Part shown: positions 31,323-38,420 of the stretch, piece after piece | How positions within the stretch are numbered: the stretch's first letter is position 1 | Layout of the letters: every line of letters begins with the position of its first letter | Source: Singulisphaera sp. GP187 | GTDB lineage: Bacteria > Planctomycetota > Planctomycetia > Gemmatales > Gemmataceae | Direction: 5' to 3' | Length of the DNA stretch: 41,361 nt | Assembly (NCBI GenBank): GCA_945905925.1 | Contig: CAMDQN010000056.1 | Coordinates: 1 to 41,361 of the forward strand | The notes under the pieces: model-generated | The model's database searches: none | What the model saw: only the letters and a program-made list of their open reading frames with translations | Told to the model about the DNA's origin: nothing | Program-made: the position numbers and the translations under genes

Positions 31323-32699
31323 TTAGGGCCGCACGTCGAGGCACACCACGTTCTTCTCGTCGCGCAGGTAGAGCCGGCCGTTCACGAGCGTCGGTGTCGC
31401 CCAGTTGTTGTTCCCACTCAGCACCTTCGGCACCTTCGCGATCAGGTTGAACTCTTTCGGATTCGCCTCTGCCAGCCACACCTCACCCTTCTTCGCGATC
31501 TGGAGAATCAGGTGGTCGCCCGCGAGGATGACGCTCGCCTGACCCGTCTCGGCACCGTCCCAGTTGGGCACCTCTTTCCCGGTCATGAAATCGACGCACT
31601 TGAGGCCGCGTTCACCCTGCGTGCCGTCAATCCCAAACAGGTGCTTGTCCTTGAACACGCTCGTCGCGTGGTGCGTCGCGAAGCCGTTGCGCCGGTTCTC
31701 GTACACCTTCACAAGTGACACTTCGTCGCCTTTTCGCTCCGCCCGCAACAGCGCGCAACCCATGCTGTACGCCGACGAGATGAAAACGTACTCGTCGTCC
31801 ACGATGATCGGTGTCGTGATGTTGCCCTTAAACTGCGTGGGCCACTTGAAACTGCTCATGAGTTTACCGTCGGTCGGGCGCACCGCGAGGAGCGCGTCGC
31901 CCATGAATGCGAACACGGTTTCCAGACCGCCGATGCTCGCGGTAATCGGTGAACTGTAGCCCGGCGGGTTCGACCCAGTCTTCCACTTGACATCGCCCGT
32001 AGTCTTATCGAACGCGACAACCGATGCGCCCTCGCCGCCCGGCAGGACGATCACGAGATCGCCGAGTATCAGCGGCGAACACGCGACGCCCCAATCCGGC
32101 ATCGTCGCCTGGAACTCGGGCAAGAGGTCGTGTTGCCACCGCATCTTGATCGCGTTTCCTTCGGCTTCTAGCGCGAGGAGTTTGCCCGCACCGCCAACAG
32201 TGAAGACCATGTTGCCGACGACGGTGGGTGTGGCCCGCGGGCCGTTCTCGTAGCCGCGCCCGGTGCCGATCTGCCCCACAGCGTAAGAATAATCCCACAC
32301 CGTTTTCCCGGTCTCGGCGTCGAGGCAAACGACGCGTTCCTTATCGCCCAACTGATCCTGAAAGTAGAGTTTCCTGTCGACAACAGCGCACGACCCGAAC
32401 CCGCCGCCGATGTTCGCGCGCCACAGTTCCTTCGGCTTCTGCTTATCCCAGTCGGTGCGGAACGACCCGACCGGTGCGACACCGGTGCGCGAGGCGCCGC
32501 GCCACTGCGGGTAGCCGGTCGCGGCGTCCGCGGGTGCGTGGTTCTTCAGCAGTGCTTTCTTGCCGCGTTCAAGTTCGACTGGGTCGGCGCTACTGCGCGC
32601 GAACAGCGAGCGCACCCACGGATTTCGGTACGCCGCGTACCCGCCGATACCCAGGATCGCGGAGATACCGACAAGGAGAACAATGACGCGGGCCTTCAT
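31323..32699 (-). CDS. PQQ-like beta-propeller protein, membrane-anchored
   Basis: 458-aa protein. The ATG at 32699 places a hydrophobic segment at about residues 4-22 (VIVLLVGISAILGIGGYAAY) without a clear cleavage site, so it is probably an uncleaved anchor with the rest periplasmic. The mature part shows pyrrolo-quinoline-quinone-type propeller repeats: LDAETGKTVWDYS, FDKTTGDVKWKTG, LLAVRPTDGKLMSS and a final LYLRDEKNVVCLDV. Such proteins are frequent in planctomycetes and not always PQQ-dependent enzymes; no dehydrogenase motif (such as a conserved Cys pair or calcium site) could be read with confidence. It is likely to bind or assemble proteins rather than catalyse. Faces a palindromic repeat and a terminator upstream. 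Confidence 0.85.
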   Translation of the reverse strand: MKARVIVLLVGISAILGIGGYAAYRNPWVRSLFARSSADPVELERGKKALLKNHAPADAATGYPQWRGASRTGVAPVGSFRTDWDKQKPKELWRANIGGGFGSCAVVDRKLYFQDQLGDKERVVCLDAETGKTVWDYSYAVGQIGTGRGYENGPRATPTVVGNMVFTVGGAGKLLALEAEGNAIKMRWQHDLLPEFQATMPDWGVACSPLILGDLVIVLPGGEGASVVAFDKTTGDVKWKTGSNPPGYSSPITASIGGLETVFAFMGDALLAVRPTDGKLMSSFKWPTQFKGNITTPIIVDDEYVFISSAYSMGCALLRAERKGDEVSLVKVYENRRNGFATHHATSVFKDKHLFGIDGTQGERGLKCVDFMTGKEVPNWDGAETGQASVILAGDHLILQIAKKGEVWLAEANPKEFNLIAKVPKVLSGNNNWATPTLVNGRLYLRDEKNVVCLDVRP

Positions 32700-32773
32700 G
32701 TGGAAGAATCCAGAGGCGAACATGTGGGCGAGCGAGTGTAGTGCGCGGGTGAGTGCGAAGAACCTCTCCCCCA

Positions 32774-32798
32774 CCCCCTCCCCTAAGTAGGGAGGGGG
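32774..32798. repeat. Pyrimidine/purine-rich palindrome
   Basis: CCCCCTCCC (32774-32782) and GGGAGGGGG (32790-32798) form a 9-bp stem with loop CTAAGTA. It is the short form of the C-rich hairpins at 19787-19918 and 41041-41089. Confidence 0.7.
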
Positions 32799-32799
32799 A

Positions 32800-32842
32800 T
32801 CCAGAGAAAAGACAGACCCGCGAACGCGCAGCGTTCGGGTCT
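32800..32842 (-). terminator. Rho-independent terminator after hemL
   Basis: On the minus strand: AGACCCGAACGC pairs with GCGTTCGCGGGTCT (2-nt bulge) around a small loop, followed by GTCTTTTCTCT. It lies 34 bp after the hemL stop codon and fits termination of that transcript. Confidence 0.8.
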
Positions 32843-32875
32843 GAAGCCCCTCCCTTCTTTAGGGCTCTGTCCACC

Positions 32876-34177
32876 CTACGCCACTGCCTTCAAGCTCTCC
32901 GCGCCGGCCTGAATCGTCTGGGCGATGTGTTCGTCGGTCATCGCGGCGCAGGTGAACGCGGCCTCGAACTGGCTGCACGGTAGGTACACACCGCGGCTCA
33001 TCATCTCCCAGAAGAACCGGCCGAACCGCTTCGCGTCGGAGGTCTTCGCGGTGTCGAGATCGGTCACGGGCGTGTCGGTGAAGAACAGCGTCCACATGCT
33101 CCCGACGCGGTTGAACTGCACCGGGACGTTCGCGTTCGCTGCGGCTTTCAGCAAGCCGTCGCCGATCCGCTTGCTTTGTTCTTCGAGCCGCGCATAAGGC
33201 GGATTCACCTTCAGTTCGTTGAGCGTCGCGATCCCGGCGGCCATCGCGACCGGGTTCCCCGAAAGCGTGCCGGCCTGGAACACCGGCCCGCTTGGCATGA
33301 TTTGCTTCATGATGTCGGCGCGCCCACCGTAGGCGCCGACCGGATAGCCGCCGCCGATGATCTTGCCGAAGCACGAGAGGTCCGGGCGATCACCGAGCAT
33401 CACCTGTGCGCCCCCGTACCCGAGCCGAAACCCGGTCATCACCTCGTCGTAAATCAACAGCGCGCCGTGTTTCTGCGTGAGTCGGCGGAGTTCGCTTCGG
33501 AACTCCGCCATCGGCGGAACGAGGCCCATATTCCCGACGATGGGTTCGAGGATCACGCCCGCGATCTTGTCCCCCTTCGCGGCGAACAGTTCCGCGAGTG
33601 CCGCGACATCGTTGTAGCGCAACACGCTTGTGTCTTGCGTGCAGCCAACCGGCACGCCGGGGCTGTTCGGAACGCCGAGCGTTAGCGCGCTGGAGCCAGC
33701 GGAGACGAGGAGCGAATCGACGTGCCCGTGGTAGCAACCCGCGAACTTCACGATGACATCGCGCCCGGTGAACCCGCGTGCGAGGCGGATCGCGCTCATC
33801 GTTGCTTCGGTGCCACTGGAAACGAACCGCACCATCTCCATGGACGGCACCGCATCCACGACCATTTCCGCGAGTTGCGTTTCGAGTTCGCACGGCGCGC
33901 CGTAGCTGGAACCGTTCTTGATCGCCGCAATCGTCGCTTGGATCACAGCGGGGTGGCAGTGGCCGAGGATCATCGGGCCCCACGAGCCGATGAAGTCGAG
34001 GTAGCGGTTGCCGTCGAGGTCGAAGAGGAACGGCCCGTCGGCGCGGGTGATGAACAGCGGGCTTCCGCCGACCCCGCCGAACGCGCGGGCCGGGCTGTTC
34101 ACACCGCCAGGGATGACGGACTTCGCACGCTCGAATGCAGCGGCGCTGGTGGGTCGGACCGTGGAAAGGTCGAGCAT
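32876..34177 (-). CDS. hemL: Glutamate-1-semialdehyde 2,1-aminomutase
   Basis: 433-aa PLP-dependent enzyme converting glutamate-1-semialdehyde to 5-aminolevulinate, an early step of tetrapyrrole (heme) synthesis. Motifs: VIPGGVNSPARAF near the N-terminus, SGTEATMSAIRLARG, YDEVMTGFR (D244 contacts PLP), and FGKIIGGGYPVGAYGG with the Schiff-base Lys272. Length is typical (about 430). The ATG at 34177 gives the expected N-terminus MLDLSTVRPTSAAAFE; an in-frame codon at 34216 would only add residues from the intergenic hairpin. No other hem genes are adjacent. Followed by a Rho-independent terminator. Confidence 0.97.
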   Translation of the reverse strand: MLDLSTVRPTSAAAFERAKSVIPGGVNSPARAFGGVGGSPLFITRADGPFLFDLDGNRYLDFIGSWGPMILGHCHPAVIQATIAAIKNGSSYGAPCELETQLAEMVVDAVPSMEMVRFVSSGTEATMSAIRLARGFTGRDVIVKFAGCYHGHVDSLLVSAGSSALTLGVPNSPGVPVGCTQDTSVLRYNDVAALAELFAAKGDKIAGVILEPIVGNMGLVPPMAEFRSELRRLTQKHGALLIYDEVMTGFRLGYGGAQVMLGDRPDLSCFGKIIGGGYPVGAYGGRADIMKQIMPSGPVFQAGTLSGNPVAMAAGIATLNELKVNPPYARLEEQSKRIGDGLLKAAANANVPVQFNRVGSMWTLFFTDTPVTDLDTAKTSDAKRFGRFFWEMMSRGVYLPCSQFEAAFTCAAMTDEHIAQTIQAGAESLKAVA

Positions 34178-34203
34178 TCGATTCGTTCCAGTGATTGTCT
34201 TTG

Positions 34204-34235
34204 GCGAGCGGGGCATACGCCCCTTTTGGCCTCGC
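34204..34235. repeat. Hairpin in the kinase-hemL gap
   Basis: GGGGC/GCCCC (34210-34214/34219-34223), loop ATAC, framed by GCGAG/CTCGC. The GAGCGGGG...CCCC pattern resembles the outer arm of the element at 6835-6920. The plus strand has TTTT after it, but both flanking genes are on the minus strand. Confidence 0.5.
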
Positions 34236-34245
34236 TGTTGAATTG

Positions 34246-36219
34246 CTACTTCTTCGGCGCCTTTTTGGCGAGTTCGGCTGCGCGTCTGACGGCTTCCTTG
34301 ACCTTCTCGTCGGGTTCGTCGTCGTAGAGTTCGGCGACCTCCCGACAGCGGTTACGCACGTCCCGCTCCCACGCCTGGCGCGAAGCGTTGTCTGGATCCG
34401 TTTTCACCTGCTGAACCAGTGTGACAGCGGTCTCCAACCATTTGTCGATACGTTGGACGCGCACCGCGGCCGGGTCGCTCGCGCCCTTGGGGATCGTAGT
34501 TCGCAGGTAGGCGCCGACCAGGAACCACGCCCGATTCTCGCCTTCCTTATCGGTCAACGCGATTAGCGCCGTGCACGTCTTCCCGGCCTTTTCTGGGTCG
34601 CCCATTTCCTTGAGTCGGAGCGTGCGGATCGCGACCGCTTCCGGGTTCGCTGGGTCGTACGTCAGGGGTTGCTCGTTCACCCGGCTGTTTTTGATCTTCT
34701 CGTTCATCTTCACGAGTTCGGCTCGCGCGGTCTTAACGTCGGTGAGGCGTTTCTCCGCGACCCACCCCCAGCGTGCCTTCGCGAGTTGCTGATCGTTCGT
34801 GGTGAACGGGAGGGTGGCTTCTTCGGGGAAGCGCGCCTTGACCTTCCCCCACATCGCTTCCATGTGACCGAGGTCGCCTTCCTTCTCCGCGTCGATGGCG
34901 AGCATCGCTTTCTCGTACGCGTCGCGGTCGTCGCTCTCGGCGGGTGCCCGCATGTCGGCCTTGTTCCGGTTGGCGAGTTGCTTTTCGCGTTCGCGCACGG
35001 TCGCTTCGCGGTAGATCGTCGCGGCCTTGTCCACCAGGTCGCCGCCCTTGCTGCCATGCGAGTCGAGGAACTTGCGGGCGGCTTCGATCTTGTCCGTCGG
35101 CGTTTCCGCCTTCTCGATCGCGGTGAACATCTCCTCCGGTCCCGCCGGGCGCACCATCAGGTACACCCCGAACGCCATCGTCAGCAGGACCGCGCTGAGA
35201 CCGACTGCGTGGAGCCACTTCTGTTGGTACAACGGCACCGCGACTTTTTTCTTGGTCTTCTTCTTTTTGCCGCGAAGCGCCCGGGCCGCGTCTCGGTCGT
35301 CCGCGTCCATGCGGTCGCCGCTCTGGTTGGTGGGCTTCGTGTTGCGCGCCTGCGCCGCGGCCAGACCGGCGCTCTTGCGCGCGAACGCGTCCTCTTCCAC
35401 TTCAGCGAGCATACGCGCCACCCACGCCGCGTCTACCGGCCGGTCTTCCTTGTCTTTCTCCAATAGTTGAAGGATCAGTGACTCGAACTTCGTCGGGAGG
35501 TCGTTCACCAGTTTGCCGATCCGTGGCGGCTTCTCGTGAACGTGCTTCATGAACATCTCCACCGTCGACTCGGCGGTGAACGGTTTGCGCCCGGTGAGGA
35601 GTTCAAAGAAAAGGACGCCGAGCGAATAGAGATCGGACTTGTTCGTGAGATTGCGGTCGCCTTTGCACTGTTCCGGGGACATGTACGCGGCCGTGCCGAT
35701 GGTGCTATTCGCCCCGGTGAGAGCGGTCACGTCGGTGTCCTTCGCGATGCCGAAGTCGGTGAGTTTCAGCGTGCCGTCGCGTGCGAGCATCAGGTTGGAC
35801 GGCTTCAGGTCACGGTGGATGATGCCTTTGTCGTGCGCGTACTGTAGTGCTTCGGCCAACTGTTTGCCGTAGGCAACCACTTCCTCCCAGCCGAGTTTGC
35901 CGCGGCGCGAGAGGACGCGGTCGAGCGCCTCGCCGTCGATATACTCCATCGCGATGTACGGGGTCGCCTTGTTGATCTTGCCGTACGCGATGAGTTTGAC
36001 GATGTGTGGGTGTTTAAGTTGTTTGAGGATGTTCGCTTCACGCTCGAAGCGGGCCATCGCGCTTTCGTTGCCGAGGAGTCCGAGCGCGACGACCTTGAGC
36101 GCTACTGGCATCACTTTGTCGACGCTGCGCTGGAACTTCGCCCGGTAGACGGTGCCCATCGCGCCGCTGCCCAGTTCGCTTTCGATTTCGAACGGTCCGA
36201 TCTGCTGACCGATCAGCAT
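34246..36219 (-). CDS. Eukaryotic-type Ser/Thr protein kinase with one transmembrane helix
   Basis: 657-aa membrane-anchored kinase. The N-terminal kinase domain (about 8-270) is complete: glycine-rich loop GSGAMG, VALKVV (K42), Glu61 in the C-helix, HRDLKPSN (D137), DFG (D155) and SPEQ in the activation segment. A basic linker (GKKKKTKKK) precedes a single membrane span (about 336-357). The C-terminal part (about 360-657) is helical and likely periplasmic; it lacks PASTA or other repeats I can name. Planctomycetes encode many such kinases. The ATG at 36219 is chosen because the canonical MLIGQQIGPFEIESELGSG starts there; longer frames upstream lack homology. The partner substrate is unknown. 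Confidence 0.93.
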   Translation of the reverse strand: MLIGQQIGPFEIESELGSGAMGTVYRAKFQRSVDKVMPVALKVVALGLLGNESAMARFEREANILKQLKHPHIVKLIAYGKINKATPYIAMEYIDGEALDRVLSRRGKLGWEEVVAYGKQLAEALQYAHDKGIIHRDLKPSNLMLARDGTLKLTDFGIAKDTDVTALTGANSTIGTAAYMSPEQCKGDRNLTNKSDLYSLGVLFFELLTGRKPFTAESTVEMFMKHVHEKPPRIGKLVNDLPTKFESLILQLLEKDKEDRPVDAAWVARMLAEVEEDAFARKSAGLAAAQARNTKPTNQSGDRMDADDRDAARALRGKKKKTKKKVAVPLYQQKWLHAVGLSAVLLTMAFGVYLMVRPAGPEEMFTAIEKAETPTDKIEAARKFLDSHGSKGGDLVDKAATIYREATVREREKQLANRNKADMRAPAESDDRDAYEKAMLAIDAEKEGDLGHMEAMWGKVKARFPEEATLPFTTNDQQLAKARWGWVAEKRLTDVKTARAELVKMNEKIKNSRVNEQPLTYDPANPEAVAIRTLRLKEMGDPEKAGKTCTALIALTDKEGENRAWFLVGAYLRTTIPKGASDPAAVRVQRIDKWLETAVTLVQQVKTDPDNASRQAWERDVRNRCREVAELYDDEPDEKVKEAVRRAAELAKKAPKK

Positions 36220-36407
36220 GGCGCCAACCTCTGGGCGGGACCGGGAACGACGACATTCTACCGAGTGAAACCGGTCATTGCGCCACAGAATTGCGAGCTT
36301 GGCTGCGGGCTTCCGAGTAGGAGGCACATCCCGTGTGCCGTCGCGATGCGCGCCGGAACCGCAACGTGCGATTGAGTTGTGCAGAAACGTCACATGGACT
36401 GTGCCTA

Positions 36408-36941
36408 CTACTTTGGCTCCGCGACGCGCGGGATGTGTTTGAGCGCCGCAGAGTTCAAGCAGAACCGGAGGCCGTGTGGCGGCGGTCCGTCGGGAAACAC
36501 GTGCCCCAGGTGCGCGTCGCAACGGCTACACAGCACTTCCGTGCGCGCCATGCCCAAACTGCGGTCGGTCTTCGTGCTGACGTGATCCTCAGTCACCGGT
36601 TCCTTGAAACTCGGCCAACCGGTGCCGCTGTCGAACTTCGTGAGCGAATCGAATAGCGGCTGGTCGCAGCACACGCACAAATAAACGCCGTCGTCCTTGG
36701 TGTTCCAGAACGCACCGGAACACGATCGCTCGGTGCCGTGTTCGCGGGTGACGCGGTACTGCTCCGGCGTGAGTTGTGCGCGCCACTCGGCTTCCGTTTT
36801 CACGATCTTCGCGCCGCCCATTGGTTTGCCCTCTCGCTCGGGAAGCGGTGGCCGCACGCCTGCGCCGCGAAACACCAGAGCGCCGATTACGAGAAGGGCG
36901 ACCACAAGCAACACGACCGGAACCAACAGTTGTGATCTCAT
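36408..36941 (-). CDS. msrB: Peptide-methionine (R)-S-oxide reductase, membrane-anchored
   Basis: 177-aa enzyme reducing methionine-R-sulfoxide in proteins. N-terminal hydrophobic anchor (about residues 5-24, [20 protein letters not shown]) with no cleavage site evident, placing the catalytic domain in the periplasm. The MsrB domain follows: [12 protein letters not shown], zinc cysteines C89/C92 (in LCVCC) and C138/C141 (CSRC), and RFCLNSAAL with catalytic C161. An extra Cys74 (RSCSG) lies near where some MsrB proteins have a resolving cysteine (tentative). The electron donor cannot be identified; the selenoprotein at 23780 is not linked to it by position. Probably cotranscribed with the FmdB-like gene upstream (33-bp gap). 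Confidence 0.93.
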   Translation of the reverse strand: MRSQLLVPVVLLVVALLVIGALVFRGAGVRPPLPEREGKPMGGAKIVKTEAEWRAQLTPEQYRVTREHGTERSCSGAFWNTKDDGVYLCVCCDQPLFDSLTKFDSGTGWPSFKEPVTEDHVSTKTDRSLGMARTEVLCSRCDAHLGHVFPDGPPPHGLRFCLNSAALKHIPRVAEPK

Positions 36942-36974
36942 ACAGATTGGATGCGTGCCCGGGGCGAAAGGGGT

Positions 36975-37268
36975 TCACTTCCGCTGAATCTTCTTCGGCC
37001 CAGTCCCGGTGGTCTTCTCGTAACTGCCGTTGCCGGTCTTCACGTACTTCGTGAACCCCTTCGCGGCGAGGTTCTTGTCGCTGACCGCGGCCTTGCCTTG
37101 CGAGTCGGTCCAGGCCCGCGGCGCGCTCGCCTCAGTAAAGACGCGGCGCACCGGTTTGCCGCTCTCCGGGTGCTTCGTGAGTGGGTCGTCGGCCATCTTT
37201 TGGAACACCTCGAACTGCTCGCCCCCGGTCCCGTCCGCGAGCACCTGTTCGTACACGTATAGCGGCAT
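36975..37268 (-). CDS. FmdB-like protein lacking the zinc-ribbon cysteines
   Basis: 97-aa protein. The N-terminal part MPLYVYEQVLADGTGGEQFEVFQKMADDPLT (residues 1-31; key motifs MPLYVYE, FEVFQKM and PLT) followed by HPESGKPVRRVF closely follows the FmdB zinc-ribbon pattern (MPxYEYxCxxCGHxFExxQ...LTxCPxCGGxVRR). All four zinc-binding cysteines are absent: the first pair is replaced by LADGTGG and the second by HPES. There is no Cys in the whole protein. The fold is probably retained without metal. The C-terminal half is Lys/Gly-rich. FmdB proteins are small regulators of uncertain function. The ATG at 37268 is chosen since it gives the family N-terminus. Confidence 0.82.
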   Translation of the reverse strand: MPLYVYEQVLADGTGGEQFEVFQKMADDPLTKHPESGKPVRRVFTEASAPRAWTDSQGKAAVSDKNLAAKGFTKYVKTGNGSYEKTTGTGPKKIQRK

Positions 37269-37278
37269 GTTTTCTCCA

Positions 37279-37372
37279 GTCGCAAGTCGTAAAGTCCACA
37301 AGTCCCAAGTCAAGAAACCAACAGCGGTCAGTTTTGACATGTGAGTTGTGACCTGCGGACTTGTGACTTCAT
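37279..37372. repeat. GTC-periodic hairpin repeat, copy 3 (A family)
   Basis: Arms 37279-37314 and 37332-37372 pair imperfectly, with GTC recurring every 8-10 nt. The left core GTCGCAAGTCGTAAAGTCCA matches those at 2681 and 11584. It fills the gap between the sugar isomerase stop codon and the FmdB-like start. Confidence 0.8.
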
Positions 37373-37373
37373 C

Positions 37374-38306
37374 TTACCCCTTCGCGAGTTCGGCGCGAAC
37401 GGTTTCCAGCAGCTTCTTCGTCGCCTTGACGCCAACGGCCTCGTCACCGCCACCCTCGAACTCAATGCCGATGTAGCCCGTGTACTTATGCTTCTTGCAC
37501 ACGATCTGAAGCATCTTGCGGTAGTCGGTCTTGGTCTCGTTGCCGTCCTTGTCGAACGCGTGCGACTTGGCCGACACGCCTTTCGCGAACGGCATCAGTT
37601 CGTCCACGCCCTTGTAGCGGTCATATTCGGTTTCCTTCACGCCCTCGATCTTGCCGATCCCGAAGTTGCCGAAGTCCGGGAGCGTGCCGCAGCGCTTGTG
37701 ATCGACCATCTTCATCACGCCCGCGAGCCATTCGCCGTGACTCGACAACCCGCCGTGGTTCTCGACGATGGTATTGAGGCCGAGCGTGTCGGTGAACTCG
37801 CTGAGCTTGCGCAGCCCGTCGGCCGCGAGTTTCTGCGTTTCAGCGAAGCCCTTCTTCCAGTCGCTCGCGGCGTTCACGCGGATGCTGTGGCAGCCGAGGA
37901 ACTTTGCCCACTCCGCCCAGCGCTTGTGGTTATCGACTGCGGTCGTGCGGGCCTTCTCGTCCGGGTTGCCGAGGTTCCCTTCACCATCGCACATGATTAG
38001 CACGCTCACCACCTTGTTGTCGTCCGCGACCTTCTTCAGGTCTTTCAAGTACGCTTCGTCCTTCTTCTTGTCCTTGTAGAACTGGTTGACGTACTCGATC
38101 GCGTTGATGCCATAGTCCTTCGCGCTGATCTCTGCGAACTTGAGCGGGTCTTTCTTCTCGACGCCGGCGCGGCCGAAGAACGCGCGGTTGTGGGACCACT
38201 GCGCGAGCGAGATTTTGAACAGCTCGGTCGGTTCCGCAGTGAAAGCGAAACGCGGGAGGAGCGTGACGGCGGCGCTGGAAGCGAGGAAGTCACGGCGAGA
38301 CAGCAT
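37374..38306 (-). CDS. Sugar phosphate isomerase/epimerase family TIM-barrel protein, Tat-exported
   Basis: 310-aa protein with a twin-arginine signal (MLSRRDFLASSAAVTLL), so it is exported folded and likely periplasmic. The mature TIM barrel belongs to the xylose-isomerase-like/AP-endonuclease-2 superfamily. Candidate metal ligands: E182 (TIVENHGG), D211 (GTLPDFGNF), H249 (KSHAFD) and E282 or E284 (IGIEFEGGG). Planctomycetes have many such Tat-exported epimerase-like proteins, thought to act on sugars or keto-acids released from polysaccharides. The substrate is unknown. The gene stands between the TPR peptidase (upstream) and the FmdB-like gene; the upstream gap is 114 bp. Confidence 0.9.
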   Translation of the reverse strand: MLSRRDFLASSAAVTLLPRFAFTAEPTELFKISLAQWSHNRAFFGRAGVEKKDPLKFAEISAKDYGINAIEYVNQFYKDKKKDEAYLKDLKKVADDNKVVSVLIMCDGEGNLGNPDEKARTTAVDNHKRWAEWAKFLGCHSIRVNAASDWKKGFAETQKLAADGLRKLSEFTDTLGLNTIVENHGGLSSHGEWLAGVMKMVDHKRCGTLPDFGNFGIGKIEGVKETEYDRYKGVDELMPFAKGVSAKSHAFDKDGNETKTDYRKMLQIVCKKHKYTGYIGIEFEGGGDEAVGVKATKKLLETVRAELAKG

Positions 38307-38420
38307 GGGAAAGGCTCCAGAGGGTTAGTGCGCGAGGCAGGGGGGATTGTATGGAGCGATTCAAGCAAGCAAGGGCATCCGACTCAACCCTTGCTTGCGC
38401 TGCGGGCCGGTCGATTAGAG

